From NCBI RefSeq assembly GCF_026626745.1, contig NZ_JAPNJW010000001.1, forward strand, positions 3,332,001 to 3,396,000: a DNA stretch of 64,000 nt, written 5' to 3'. Source of the DNA: Nannocystis sp. RBIL2. Its GTDB lineage: Bacteria > Myxococcota_A > Polyangia > Nannocystales > Nannocystaceae. This document shows, in pieces, positions 32,545 through 41,998 of this stretch; the stretch's first letter is position 1, and each line of letters begins with the position of its first letter. The translations under genes were made by a program, and so were the position numbers. The notes under the pieces are model-generated. The model was not told the DNA's origin, searched no databases, and worked only from the letters and a program-made list of their open reading frames with translations.

Positions 32545-33055
32545 GGGAGACCAACATAACAGCACGAGAGCCCCTCAGACAGACTTTTAGCGGGCGCGGA
32601 TACGCCTTAAAGCGGTCCCGACGCCCTTGAATATGCGATAGCTATGACAACGTCCGCATTATGGAGACTGTCGTAAGAAACCTCACCGGTGGTAAATGGC
32701 GATATCGGTCGGCGTCTTTTCGCGTATGTCGCCCTTGGCCCTGCTTGCGGCATGAAGGCCACGAGATGCGCAAATGCCCCGAGCCGCCGACCAGCTGGCA
32801 ACGACATGGCGCATCGCCGCGCGTTTGGTGGCAGGGCGAGGTCGAGCGAAAGAGTGATAATTGCACCGCGTCGAGGCGGATCATGCCCGCGCAGCCCTGA
32901 CGGAACGCCATGAAGGCCGAAAGTAGCTGAGGGCCTCGCGCGAGGGGCGTGTATCCCCCCCAGGCCACTTAGCCGGATTTTTCAGCGAGCCGCTGCCGCC
33001 GTTGGTGATCTGGCGACAGTAGTGGCTGCCGGCTCGACTGGCACCGCACGTGCTG
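32545..33055. other. 511-bp region without a supported gene, lower GC
   Basis: Base composition drops visibly (for example around 32620-32720). Several short frames exist on both strands, but none has a good start, ribosome-binding site or recognisable domain. It separates the methyltransferase from the frameshifted gene at 33056-33768 and may contain that region's promoters. Confidence 0.3.
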
Positions 33056-33768
33056 TCAGTACGAGAAGATCTTGGGCGCATGCTCGCCGAAGCTGGCACA
33101 GGTCGCGGTGAGCACCACGTCGTCACGGCGCCAGGCGACGCCGCGCGGCAGGCCGGCGTCGGGGCCGCGGCGCGCGAGCCAAGCGTGCTCCTCCGCGTCG
33201 GTGTACGGGGTGCGGTCGGCGCGGCACAGCGAAAAATCCATGCCGTCGAACGCCGTGCGCTCGTCCTTGCCCTGGTGCAGCTCGAAGTGGACCCGCTGCG
33301 CCGCGCCGAGAGCCGCGTCGACCCCGAATTGCAGCCAGCGGATGTCCGCCACCTCGGCCAGCGCCGGCAGCTGCGGCATGAATTCCGAGCAGGCGTATAC
33401 CGCCTCCATCAGCCGCGGCACGTTTTCGTGGACCACCCTGAACTCGACGAACTTGCCGCCGAAGACGGCCCTGCACCACGCGTCGGACCGGTCGCCGGAC
33501 AGGCTCGACCTCTCGTCGTAGACCACCCTGTCCAGCTCGAGCTCGGCCTTCGTCGTCCCCTTGAAGTCGATCCGCAGCTCGAGCACCACCTGCGTGCCCG
33601 GGCCCGAGTGGCTCAGCCCCAGCCGCAGGCGCGCGACCGGCCTGTTCGCGGTGACCGCAGCGAGATGGTGGAGAGGAGGACCCCCGGGTCGCCGCCGCGA
33701 GCCAGGATCTCGCCCCAGGCGTGCCACAGCTCGACCGCGCGCAAGCCCTTGGTGCCCTCGGTGTACAT
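33056..33768 (-). pseudogene. hypothetical gene, frameshifted
   Basis: A minus-strand start at 33768 gives MYTEGTKGLRAVELWHAWGE, then ARGGDPGVLLSTISLRSPR. At about 33660 the coding continues in a different frame as VTANRPVARLRLGLSHSG, then KAELELDRVVYDERSSLSGD and so on to HAPKIFSY with stop at 33056. Read together the protein would be about 237 residues with a beta-rich C-terminal half (VELRIDF-, VHFELHQGKDERTAF-type strands). No family is recognised. A single one-base insertion or deletion explains the break; a sequencing error cannot be excluded. Confidence 0.5.
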
Positions 33769-34107
33769 CGCCGGCGAGGGTCGCCGGCCGCGCCCCGGCT
33801 GTCAACGACGTGCCCCTCGGGACAGGTCGCGCCTCCGCGTCGTCCGCACCGCCGGCTCGTGGACGATGGAGGTGGCTCCCCGGCCGACATGTCCTCCGAG
33901 ACAGCAGGCGGTGCTCGGGCAAGGCCCGGACCTCGGCCGCGAGCTCGGCGAGAATCGGCGCTCGCTCGGGTCGACCATGGCGTGAGTGGCGTCGAGATGG
34001 CGGGCGTGACAAGCGGCCATGACGGGCCGCGCAGGACAGCCTTGCGACAGCGCCGCCGCCGCCGCGTCGCCGTTCGGCAATGCGGCGACGGCACCCTTGT
34101 CACCGGA

Positions 34108-34770
34108 TCAGAAGCCGGAGCTTTGCAGCGTCTCCACCGGCGTGTTAAGCAGCTGCTGCTCCCACAGGAACGCAATACCGCTACCCGCCGCATGCTCCTT
34201 GAGCACCTCCACGAACTCGGCGGTGTGTTCGGTTCGCGCATGGTCGCGCAGCCATTCGGATGCAAGCGCCAGCCACGTCATCACGTTGGCGCCGGCGGCG
34301 ATCATGCGCTGGATGGCGACCTCATGCGCCTCGAGCGAAACACCGCCGCAAGCATCGGTGATCACCGTCACGTCCCAACTGTCGCCGAGGGCGTGGATCA
34401 CAGGCATCGCGACGCAGATCTCGGTGTAGAGGCCGGCGATGACCAACTGCTTGCGGCCCGTCGCCTTCACGATGTCGACGACTTTCTTGTCTTCCCAGGT
34501 GTTGAGCGTGGTGCGATCGATCACTTTCTCGTCGGGGAAGACATCGGTGATCTGCGGAAAGATGAGCCCGCCCCGATCGGCGATGACGCTGGTGATGATG
34601 GTCGGGACGCGAAAGGCCTTGGCGGTTTTCGTCAGTGCCGCCACGTTGTTGACCACGACTTGCGGGACGTGGCTGTTGAGATTCGCGAGCTGGAAGGGCT
34701 GGTGGTCGATCAGGACGAGGACGGAATCTTCGGGACGAAGAAGCGAGTCGAGGCCGTTGCGAAAGCTCAT
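34108..34770 (-). CDS. isochorismatase-like (YcaC-type) cysteine hydrolase
   Basis: 220 residues from ATG 34770, with AGAGGA four bases upstream. Isochorismatase-superfamily residues are visible: the catalytic Asp in VLVLIDHQPFQL, a Lys in the ATGRKQLVIAG strand region, and the nucleophile Cys in GLYTEICVAMPV. The arrangement TEICVAMP is characteristic of the YcaC subgroup of putative amidohydrolases. It is divergent from a LysR regulator 144 bp away, a common pairing in Proteobacteria, so it is probably controlled by it. Flanking sequence (see 35845-35871) suggests import from another bacterial group. Confidence 0.88.
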   Translation of the reverse strand: MSFRNGLDSLLRPEDSVLVLIDHQPFQLANLNSHVPQVVVNNVAALTKTAKAFRVPTIITSVIADRGGLIFPQITDVFPDEKVIDRTTLNTWEDKKVVDIVKATGRKQLVIAGLYTEICVAMPVIHALGDSWDVTVITDACGGVSLEAHEVAIQRMIAAGANVMTWLALASEWLRDHARTEHTAEFVEVLKEHAAGSGIAFLWEQQLLNTPVETLQSSGF

Positions 34771-34859
34771 GTGATCCTCTGGTGTCGTTGGAAGGGGCTG
34801 TGGCCGGGTGGCAGGCAATGACATCAGCGTTGCCTCGAAGCACATTGACAGCCCGTCTT

Positions 34860-34889
34860 TTGACACGCTAGCCTCGTTTCGACCTACTT
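34860..34889 (+). promoter_or_regulatory. candidate sigma70-type promoter for the LysR gene
   Basis: TTGACA (34860-34865) and CTACTT (34884-34889) are separated by 18 bp, ending 25 bp before the LysR ATG. A second TTGACA lies at 34845-34850. This is suggestive only: the -10 box is weak. Confidence 0.35.
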
Positions 34890-34914
34890 GGTGTCGCAGA
34901 TCGGGGAACGCCAG

Positions 34915-35811
34915 ATGGATATCGAGGAGTTGCAGACCTTCGTGGAAGTCGCCGACGCCGGAGGCATCACGTCGGCGGCACGCAGGCTCGGCGTGGCCAA
35001 GGCCATCGTCAGCCGGCGGCTCATCCGGCTCGAGGCAGACCTCGGCGTGCAGTTGCTGGCGCGGACTACGCGAGGCGCGTCGCTGACAGAGGCGGGCGCG
35101 ACATTTCGCGACTACGCCGCGAAGGTGGTCGCCGAGATCGACATCGCGCGCGAGACCGTCCTGCCCAACGGCGAACTGCGCGGCCGCCTGCGGATCGCCG
35201 CGCCGCTCTCGTTCGGCCCGACGCATTTCGCACCGGTGCTTGCCGAGCTGGCGCGACAACACCCGGCCCTGCACATCCATGCGTGTTACAGCGATCGGTT
35301 CGTCCACCTGATCGACGAGGGGTACGACTGCGCGATCCGGGTCGGTCGGCTGCCGCCTTCGACGCTGCTCGCGCAACGCGTCGGACCGATCTACGCCACG
35401 CTGGTCGCGAGCCCGGACTACATCGCGGCGAACGGGGTGCCCGAGACGCTGGAGGACCTCCTCGACCACGAGGCCATCCTGCAAGGCACGGAGTCGTGGT
35501 ACTTCAGGGACGGTGAGGAGACGATAGCGATCAAACCCCAGGGCAGGGTCAAGGCCGACAACGGCGTCGCTATTGCAGCCGCGGTGGTCGCGGGGCTCGG
35601 TATTGCCATGCTGCCGGATAGGCTGATCGCCGAGCATCTGGCATCCGGCGCGCTCGTCCCGGTGCTGACGCGTTATCCGCCGCCCGAGTTCGGCATCTTC
35701 GTCGTGCGTCCGCCGGCGCAGCATCCTGCGCGCAAGGTCCGGGTGCTGACCGAGCTCCTGATCGAACGCTTCGGAAACGCGCCGCACGTCTCGGGCACGG
35801 CGCCGGGTTGA
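34915..35811 (+). CDS. LysR-family transcriptional regulator
   Basis: 298 residues from ATG 34915; an alternative GTG at 34888 adds nine residues. The N-terminal winged HTH (MDIEELQTFVEVADAGGITSA ... LGVAKAIVSRRLIRLEADLG) is followed by a LysR substrate-binding domain (LRGRLRIAAPLSFGPTHFAPVL). It is divergently transcribed from the isochorismatase-like gene and probably controls it and itself from the shared 144-bp region. The subgroup is CrgA-like (LTEAGATFRDYAAKVVAEI). The effector is unknown. Confidence 0.92.
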   Translation: MDIEELQTFVEVADAGGITSAARRLGVAKAIVSRRLIRLEADLGVQLLARTTRGASLTEAGATFRDYAAKVVAEIDIARETVLPNGELRGRLRIAAPLSFGPTHFAPVLAELARQHPALHIHACYSDRFVHLIDEGYDCAIRVGRLPPSTLLAQRVGPIYATLVASPDYIAANGVPETLEDLLDHEAILQGTESWYFRDGEETIAIKPQGRVKADNGVAIAAAVVAGLGIAMLPDRLIAEHLASGALVPVLTRYPPPEFGIFVVRPPAQHPARKVRVLTELLIERFGNAPHVSGTAPG

Positions 35812-36274
35812 ACGCACCGGCAGCGAGAGCGGACGTCGCTTCCCCGTCGTCCCGGCGAAAGCCGAGACCCAGCGACGTTGCTTGGTGTCCACGCCCCGAA
35901 AGCACTCGGTCGAAGCGACAGCAACGCCTTTGAGCCCCGGCTTTCAAAGAGGATCGTGTGCGTCCAGACCTCCCACGCGCTGCTGCTGCCGCACGCGAAC
36001 ACCGTGCGGATCTTACCGCACACCTCGACCGTGTTGAGTGGAACAAGTTCTGACCCGCCGACCGCCTCCCGCGAAAACCCGGCAACCGTCAAACGCCCGC
36101 GCTTCTGCTGTCCACGGGGTTTTTCGGGGAGGAGGGTGCGGGACCGACATGAGCCGCTGGGCCACGCTCGTGTCCTAGCCCTCGCCGCGACAGACATGTC
36201 TCAAAGGTCATCTCCGACGAGCCGGCACCTGCAGGGGTTGAACGCGTGCGCAAGATCCGGTAGGTCCGGGCTTC
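35812..36274. other. 463-bp intergenic region
   Basis: No convincing gene. It contains a REP-like hairpin (35845-35871) near the LysR end and a stretch (36000-36130) that could be decayed coding sequence on the minus strand, but without start or family. The M23 lipoprotein begins at its right edge. Confidence 0.35.
35845..35871. repeat. REP-like hairpin of the GTCGTCCCGGCGAAAGCC type
   Basis: CGTCGTCCCGGCGAAAGCCG (from 35845) continues to GAGACCCA. It forms a stem CCCGGC/GCCGAG with a GAAA loop and one mismatch. The phrase GTCCCGGCGAAAGCCGGGACCCA is a widespread intergenic repeat in Xanthomonadaceae and sphingomonads (recalled, not searched). It is not seen elsewhere in this window. Confidence 0.55.
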
Positions 36275-37321
36275 ATGCGCCTTCGTCCACCCTTGCTGCT
36301 CGTCCTCCTCGCTCCCGCCTGTTATTCGCCGGACCTCGGGGGCGACACCACGGCGTGGTCCACCCTCAGCGCGGGACCTACGGGCGATAGCAGCTCGGGC
36401 ACCACCGAGCCGGCCGGCACCACCGACGCGCCCGAGCCGACGACCGCGTCGACCTCTGGCTGGACGACCGACGCGAGCAGCACGAGCGGTCTCGACTCGA
36501 CCGGTACCGATCCGTCCGATCTGACGACCACCACCGAACCCGGCACCTCTACGACCACCACCGGCGTGATCCCGGACCCCTCGTGCCCGCGCGTGCGCGT
36601 GCTCGTGCCGCCGGGCCAGGTCTTGAATGTGCGGCCGCAGCCGTCGACCGCGATGGCACCGGTGGGGTCGCTGGCCGGCGGGGCCATCGTCGACGTGTTG
36701 GCAATCGTGCAGGGTGAGGCGATCGACGGCGTCGACACCTGGTATCAGGTCGCCGGCAATTGGCCCGAGGGCTATGTATTCGGCGCGTGGGTCGAGTGCA
36801 CGACCGACGAGCCCTCGGAGGCCGGGTTCTTCTTGCCGCTCGAGTGCGGCACCACAGCCACGGTCACGCAGGGCAACTTCGGCCCCTTCAGCCATCAGGG
36901 CACGTCCGCCTACGCCTTCGACTTCGGTCTCGCGCTGGGCACGCCGCTGGTGGCGATCGAGGAGGGCACGGTGTCGCACGCCTACGGGGGGACGATGCCG
37001 GGCGACCCCTGCTACGACGGCGGCGGCATGGAGTGCATCAACTCGGCCAATTACGTCACTTTGAAGCACCCTGACGGCACCCAATCGAATTATGCTCACC
37101 TGAGCCAGGTCTCGGTGACGGTCGGTCAATACGTCCCACGCGGCGCCATCGTCGGGCTCACCGGCTCGACCGGCTGGTCGACCGGCCCCCACGCCCACGT
37201 CGCTCGCCAGGAGGGCTGCGGTCTGGCGTTCTGCCAGTCGATCGCCGTCCAGTTCGCCGACGTCGCCCCCGACGGTGTCCCCGACGGCGGAGAAGTCGTC
37301 ACCTCGCAGAACTGTCCCTGA
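36275..37321 (+). CDS. lipoprotein with SH3b and M23 (LytM) peptidase domains
   Basis: 348 residues. Signal peptide MRLRPPLLLVLLAPAC ends in a lipobox (LLAPAC). Residues ~20-98 form a Thr/Ser/Glu linker. An SH3b-like domain spans about 105-170 (VRVLVPPGQVLNVRPQPSTA ... WYQVAGNWPEGYVFGAWVEC). The C-terminal domain is an M23/LytM fold: first ligand in SHQGTSAYAFDFGLALGTPL (H...D), the YAHLSQVSVTVGQ strand, and the HxH motif in GPHAHVARQ. Zinc ligands therefore appear intact. It should cut peptidoglycan cross-bridges, either in its own wall or in prey. No operon partner. Confidence 0.88.
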   Translation: MRLRPPLLLVLLAPACYSPDLGGDTTAWSTLSAGPTGDSSSGTTEPAGTTDAPEPTTASTSGWTTDASSTSGLDSTGTDPSDLTTTTEPGTSTTTTGVIPDPSCPRVRVLVPPGQVLNVRPQPSTAMAPVGSLAGGAIVDVLAIVQGEAIDGVDTWYQVAGNWPEGYVFGAWVECTTDEPSEAGFFLPLECGTTATVTQGNFGPFSHQGTSAYAFDFGLALGTPLVAIEEGTVSHAYGGTMPGDPCYDGGGMECINSANYVTLKHPDGTQSNYAHLSQVSVTVGQYVPRGAIVGLTGSTGWSTGPHAHVARQEGCGLAFCQSIAVQFADVAPDGVPDGGEVVTSQNCP

Positions 37322-37502
37322 CAAGATCGGGCCACGACCCGCGAGGCCGGTCGACGCTCGACCACCTCGACGACCTGGCCGCATCCGCTGGAACGGGTCG
37401 AGGCCCCTCGCGCACGACCTCGGGCGGCGATGCGGACTTGATCGCCGCGGGCGTCGAAGTGAATCACGTCAACCGGCTGGGCTGGACCGCTGCTCGAGGC
37501 CG

Positions 37503-38405
37503 TCATCCAGAAATCACGAGTTCGCTGACGAGGGGCGAGAGCAGCTCCGTCAGCCAGGTCATCACGGCTCGCACGCGACGCGGTGCGGAGCGCCCGTGCG
37601 TGTGCAGCAGCGTGATGGGCACCGGTCGCGCGGTGAACTCCGGCAGGATCTCGACGAGCTTGTTCGCGTGCCGTTCGTGCCCGGGACGCGGCACCTGCAC
37701 GATGCCCAGGCCAGCGATGCACGCCGCCTCGTACGCGTCGAAGTTGTCGACGGTCACCGCGCTGCGCATCGGCAGCTCGTTGTACGTCGTGCCGTCGAAG
37801 TACTCGAAGACCGGGGCCGAATCGGTGGCGTAATGGACGACGAGGTGGTCGCGCAGATCGTCCAGAGTGCGCGGAGTCCCGCGCTGGCGCAGGTACGAAG
37901 GGCTCGCGCAGTTCATCATCGGCGCCTCGCCGAGGCGGCGCCCGACGAGCTCCGGCTCGTTGACCGGTCCCACGCGCAGCACGAGGTCGAACCCCTCGCG
38001 CAGCGCCGCCACGATCCGGTCGCTCGCGCAGATCTCCAGCTGCAGCTGCGGATGGCGCGCGAGCAGCTCGGGCAGCCGGGGAATGACGAACTCGCGCGCG
38101 ATGAGGACGGGCAGCTCGACGCGCACCCTCCCACGCAACCCGCGACCCGCTTGAAAGAGCGCCCCGATCTCCTCGGCCTCCGCGAGAAAGCCGTGGGCAC
38201 GCTTCAGCAGTGACTCACCCTCCGGCGTGAGGCGAACGACGCGCGTCGAACGGCGGAGGAGCTGCGCTCCGAGCTCGCCTTCCAGCCGTTGCACGTGCGC
38301 CGACGCCCGCGCCTTCGGCATGCCGAGCTGGTGAGCGGCCTGCGTGAAGCTCTGCAGCTCGGCGACCCGGACGAACACCTTGAGAGAGTCGAGGTCGAAG
38401 CTCAT
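37503..38405 (-). CDS. LysR-family transcriptional regulator (CrgA-type)
   Basis: 300 residues. HTH at the N-terminus: MSFDLDSLKVFVRVAELQSF, then LGMPKARASAHVQRLEGELG. The effector domain begins LRGRVRVELPVLIAREFVIP. It is divergent from an SDR gene with 74 bp between the start codons. The spacer and first codon carry an inverted repeat (38406-38424) typical of a LysR site. It probably represses itself and controls the SDR. Effector unknown. Confidence 0.93.
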   Translation of the reverse strand: MSFDLDSLKVFVRVAELQSFTQAAHQLGMPKARASAHVQRLEGELGAQLLRRSTRVVRLTPEGESLLKRAHGFLAEAEEIGALFQAGRGLRGRVRVELPVLIAREFVIPRLPELLARHPQLQLEICASDRIVAALREGFDLVLRVGPVNEPELVGRRLGEAPMMNCASPSYLRQRGTPRTLDDLRDHLVVHYATDSAPVFEYFDGTTYNELPMRSAVTVDNFDAYEAACIAGLGIVQVPRPGHERHANKLVEILPEFTARPVPITLLHTHGRSAPRRVRAVMTWLTELLSPLVSELVISG

Positions 38406-38424
38406 TGTCTGAAAGTAACAGACA
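38406..38424. promoter_or_regulatory. probable LysR operator
   Basis: TGTCTG-N7-CAGACA is a perfect 6-bp inverted repeat fitting the T-N11-A LysR consensus. It lies directly before the LysR start codon and between the divergent LysR and SDR genes. Confidence 0.6.
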
Positions 38425-38479
38425 GTGTGTCGGAGCGCGCGCCCTTTTTCGCGGCTCGCGTGCTCCTTACTCTACCGCC

Positions 38480-39436
38480 ATGAAACTCGAGGCCCAGAAC
38501 AATCCTCGTCACCGGTGGAGCGTCACGGCGAACTGGAAGACCTCCGACATTCCGCCTCAGAAGGGCCGTCTGGCCGTCGTCACCGGCACCGGAGGGCTCG
38601 GACTCGAGGACGCTCTGGCGCTGGCGCGCGCCGGTGGCGAGGTCATCATCGCGGGCCGCAATCCTCAAAAAGGGGCGGACGCTGTCGCCAAAGTCCTCGC
38701 CGAGGTGCCTTCGGCGACTGTCCGGTTCGAGCAGGTCGATCTCGCCAGCCTCGAATCCGTGTCGAAGTTCGCCGCGCGGTTGCGGAGCCAGACAGACAAG
38801 CTCGATCTCCTGATCAACAACGCCGCAGTGATGACGCCGCCGAAGCGGCAGGAGACCTCGGATGGCTTCGAGCTGCAGTTCGGTACCAACTATCTCGGCC
38901 ACTTCGCCCTGACGGCCCGACTCATGCCGCTGCTGCGAAACGGGACGAGTCCACGCGTCGTCACGCTGTCGAGCGTCGCCGCGCGGGACGCCGCGATCGA
39001 CTTCGACGATCTGCACGCGGCGCGGAGCTACACGCCGATGCGAGCCTATGGCCAGTCGAAGCTCGCCTGCCTGATGTTCGCCTTCGAGCTGCAGCGGCGC
39101 AGCGAGGCGAATCGGTGGAGCGTCGCCAGCATCGCCGCGCACCCCGGCATTTCGCGCACCGATCTCCTGCACAACGCTCCCGGGCGTTGGAGTGCCGCCG
39201 GCATCTCGCGGACGCTCCTGTGGTTCATGTTCCAGCCTGCGTCGCAGGGCGCGCTCCCGACGCTGTTCGCCGCGACCTCGCCCGAGGCGAGGGCCGGCGC
39301 TTACTACGGCCCGGACAAGATGAACGAAATGCGGGGCTCTCCGGCTCCGGCGAAGGTGCCGCCGCAAGCGGAAGACCGGGCCGCCGCCGAACGCCTATGG
39401 CGCGTGTCCGAGCAACTCACCGGCGTCCGCTTTTAA
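38480..39436 (+). CDS. short-chain dehydrogenase/reductase
   Basis: 318 residues from ATG 38480. SDR hallmarks: the cofactor loop VTGTGGLGLE (a TGxxGLG variant of TGxxxGIG), NNAAV after the LDLLINN strand, the catalytic Ser in VVTLSSVAA and YxxxK in YGQSKLA. The layout resembles retinol-dehydrogenase/WW-oxidoreductase-type SDRs, where a longer C-terminus follows (PGRWSAAGISRTLLWFMF). NADP(H) is likely from the Arg in AGRNPQKG. Controlled by the divergent LysR. Substrate unknown. Confidence 0.9.
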   Translation: MKLEAQNNPRHRWSVTANWKTSDIPPQKGRLAVVTGTGGLGLEDALALARAGGEVIIAGRNPQKGADAVAKVLAEVPSATVRFEQVDLASLESVSKFAARLRSQTDKLDLLINNAAVMTPPKRQETSDGFELQFGTNYLGHFALTARLMPLLRNGTSPRVVTLSSVAARDAAIDFDDLHAARSYTPMRAYGQSKLACLMFAFELQRRSEANRWSVASIAAHPGISRTDLLHNAPGRWSAAGISRTLLWFMFQPASQGALPTLFAATSPEARAGAYYGPDKMNEMRGSPAPAKVPPQAEDRAAAERLWRVSEQLTGVRF

Positions 39437-39553
39437 TTAGCCGACTTGTGCATCCCCGGTCTAGCTATTCCGCTTGTCTCGCCGCCCGGCGACCTGCGTC
39501 CACCTCGCTCGGGTCCTACGCCCGCTCCGCGAGCTTCTACAGGCCGCAGAGAG

Positions 39554-41200
39554 TCACGTCGGTGGCACGATGTGGAGGAAGTAGCCGCGCTCGCCGGGCT
39601 CGGAGAGCACGACCGCCTCGGCGAGCGGGTCGAGCGGGATCATCGCCACGCTCATGGGACCGGTAAACGAGTCAACGCCGAGGCTGACGAAGAACTGCCG
39701 ACCACTGGGCGAGAAGCCTTGCCACAGCGGACGGCCGGCCGGCAAGAAGTCCGCGAGGGCGATGGCAGCAGGCTCGGGAGTGGCGAGGTGGACGTGGAAC
39801 AGCTCCGTGTGATTGACGACGGGGATGTTGCTGAAGACGATTTGCGAGCCGTCGGCGCTCTGGTGCACCGAGCTGATGAGCGAGTCCACCTCTGGAGGAT
39901 TGAGGGTATGGGTGACCGACGGTCCATCGATCGTCGCGCTGACGATCCGCTCGTTCGTGAAGTAGACGAGGCGCTCGGAGTCGTGGAGGAACTTCGAGTC
40001 GAACACGAACTCGCCGGGTTCGAGCGGGCCGTTGAGGCGCTTCGGAGGCCCCCCTGGCGCCGCGCGATCGACGAGGTAGATCTGCGCGACGCCGGGGCTC
40101 TCGTGATCGGAGTAGTACGTGAAGCGAGCGCCGTCGGCAGCGAAGCACGCGATCTCGGATGGAGAGTGGAAAGCGTGGCCGGGCGCGCTCGCATGGATGG
40201 GCTGCATCGGTCCGGCGGCCGCGCCGTCGACCTCGACGAGGTGGAGGTCGCCGAAGCCGTTCGCACCGGAGAAAAGCAGCAACGCGGACATGTCGGGGGC
40301 CCACAGCGCCTCGTGCTCGCCGCCGAGGAGCGGCGGGTGCAGGGCGACTGGCGGCCCGGGCGGATCGCTGGTGAGGTCGATGGCGACGTGCTTGAGCGAT
40401 TGAGTGCCGGCGCCGACCTCGATGTAGAGCGTGCCATCGTCGAGAGAGCGCGCGGTGCGGAGGCTCGTCGCGGTCGGGAAGCTGGCGAGCGTGAGCGGGG
40501 CGTCGAGGCTGTCGAGGCCGGCGAGGTGGACGTCGACGCCGTCACCGAGCTCGGGCCGCGTCGTGTAGACGACCCATCCGCGGCTGGCCGACAGCTCGCG
40601 GACATCGTCCAGCACGACGCCCGCGGGCAGCAGCGGGTCGAGCTCGAGCAGCGGACATGAACCGCCCTCGTCGATCGCACAGACCATGAAGGGGGCTTGC
40701 TCGGCGCCCTCGGCGGCGGGGAGGATGACGCCCGAACCGCGGTCGTCGAGGCGCGGCCAGTCGAAGGCGCTGCCGGGCGGGACGGCGCTCTCGTGCGCCG
40801 ACAGCGTCGTGGTGTCGACGATCCAGAAGCGCGACGGATCGGCACCGTGGGTGGTGACCGGGAGCCAGCGCGGCAGCTCGAGCGAGCTGTAGATTTGCAG
40901 CCCACTGTCGGGGGGCGCGACCAGGATGTCGAAGGGCGGCTGAGGAGCGCCGTCGACGATCTCGACCCCGCGGAGCGCGATCGTGGTCGATCGCTCGCCG
41001 AAGCGGCGGTAGACGACGCGCGTCACCTCGGGCTCGGGATCGCCAGTGGGCTCGGCGCTGGTGGCGGAGAAGCTCATGCCGCCCGATGCTCCTGTCGACG
41101 CCTCCGACGCGGTGCCGCTCGTCGCAGTGTCGTCGCCGCAGGCCGCGAGCGAGAGCAGCGCGACGGCGGTGATAACCGTGAATGTCGATCGGCGTGCCAT
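39554..41200 (-). CDS. lipoprotein with TolB-like beta-propeller
   Basis: 548 residues from ATG 41200. Signal peptide MARRSTFTVITAVALLSLAAC has a lipobox LSLAAC and is followed by an Ala/Ser/Thr/Gly linker. The remainder is a set of strand-turn-strand units with DGSQIVFSN, DSERLVYFTN, DGARFTYYSDHE and DMSALLLFSG. This is the WD40-like/TolB repeat pattern (D-x-x-x-x-x-a/y-x-S). It is anchored in a membrane and probably acts as a binding scaffold. It is on the minus strand with no obvious operon partner. Confidence 0.85.
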   Translation of the reverse strand: MARRSTFTVITAVALLSLAACGDDTATSGTASEASTGASGGMSFSATSAEPTGDPEPEVTRVVYRRFGERSTTIALRGVEIVDGAPQPPFDILVAPPDSGLQIYSSLELPRWLPVTTHGADPSRFWIVDTTTLSAHESAVPPGSAFDWPRLDDRGSGVILPAAEGAEQAPFMVCAIDEGGSCPLLELDPLLPAGVVLDDVRELSASRGWVVYTTRPELGDGVDVHLAGLDSLDAPLTLASFPTATSLRTARSLDDGTLYIEVGAGTQSLKHVAIDLTSDPPGPPVALHPPLLGGEHEALWAPDMSALLLFSGANGFGDLHLVEVDGAAAGPMQPIHASAPGHAFHSPSEIACFAADGARFTYYSDHESPGVAQIYLVDRAAPGGPPKRLNGPLEPGEFVFDSKFLHDSERLVYFTNERIVSATIDGPSVTHTLNPPEVDSLISSVHQSADGSQIVFSNIPVVNHTELFHVHLATPEPAAIALADFLPAGRPLWQGFSPSGRQFFVSLGVDSFTGPMSVAMIPLDPLAEAVVLSEPGERGYFLHIVPPT

Positions 41201-41596
41201 GCTCCGGCGATTGTCGATGAGGGCCGGCGTATGCGTCGACATCCTTGTTGAAGTCGCGGGCATCTGGTCGACGCCGATGCACATGCCTTGCCAACCTCGC
41301 CGGAGCCTTGCAGGGCTGTTGAGCGGGGATCGGAGGCGTGGACCCCAAGCTCCATTGGCAAATCCGGTTGGGAGGACCAACCGCGCTTGATCGTCGCCCG
41401 CGAAACCGCTGCGGGTGGTCGGCACCTCGAGGCGATGACTTTGCACGAGCGCCGACGAGGCCACCGCGGGCGGCGCTCGTCGACGTCGACCCGAACGACG
41501 ACCCCTTCGCCGGGCTCGCGGGATGTTGCAGCGCGGCCCCTGGGTCTGCGTCCCCTCGCCTATCGCCGCGGGGCTGCGGCTCCGGAGCCCGGCCGA
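41201..41596. other. 396-bp intergenic region
   Basis: No supported gene, repeat or terminator. It separates the start of the propeller lipoprotein from the end of the TerB-like gene, both on the minus strand. Confidence 0.35.
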
Positions 41597-41998
41597 TCAG
41601 ACCAGCAGGCCGTGCAGCTCGTCGCCGCCGAGGATCTCGAGCGTGAGGTCGGAGAACTCCTCCTGCGGCAGGCCGAGCGCGGCGGCGACGGTGCGCAGAT
41701 AGATGTCCTCCGCGAGGTCGAGCTCCTCGTCCGCTTCATTCACGCTGGCGACCAGCTCGAGCAGCTTGCGCTTTTCTTCCTGGCTCAGGCCGTCGAGTCC
41801 GGTGGCGACCTGCTGCACGTTGAAGGCGGCCGGGCTGAACGTGTTGATCTGCCGGAGCAGCGTGTCCGGCACCTCGGCCCCGCCGAGCAATGTCGACAGG
41901 AGCGAGCGGATCCGCGTGATCTCGGCGCCCGCGAGGCGCTTGTCGGCATACGCGGCGCCGAGCAGGAGCTGTGTGATCTGTTCGATGTGCTGCTTCAT
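41597..41998 (-). CDS. TerB-like helical protein
   Basis: 133 residues from ATG 41998, with AGAGGA four bases upstream; the longer frame upstream is antisense-like. It is entirely helical: an N-terminal helix MKQHIEQITQLLLGAAYADK, then RLAGAEITRIRSLLSTLLG, and a C-terminal repeat of the same type with acidic loops (NEADEELDLAEDIYLRTVAAALGL). The ADxxLAGxExxxI pattern with an acidic D/E pair is characteristic of the TerB/tellurite-resistance helical fold, which binds divalent metal. Role unknown. Single gene. Confidence 0.75.
   Translation of the reverse strand: MKQHIEQITQLLLGAAYADKRLAGAEITRIRSLLSTLLGGAEVPDTLLRQINTFSPAAFNVQQVATGLDGLSQEEKRKLLELVASVNEADEELDLAEDIYLRTVAAALGLPQEEFSDLTLEILGGDELHGLLV

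Noticed and set aside
32642..32968. Minus-strand frame with RQGCAGMIRLDAVQLSLF
   Set aside because: Looks partly protein-like but has no start signal or recognisable family; possibly a decayed gene, not annotated.
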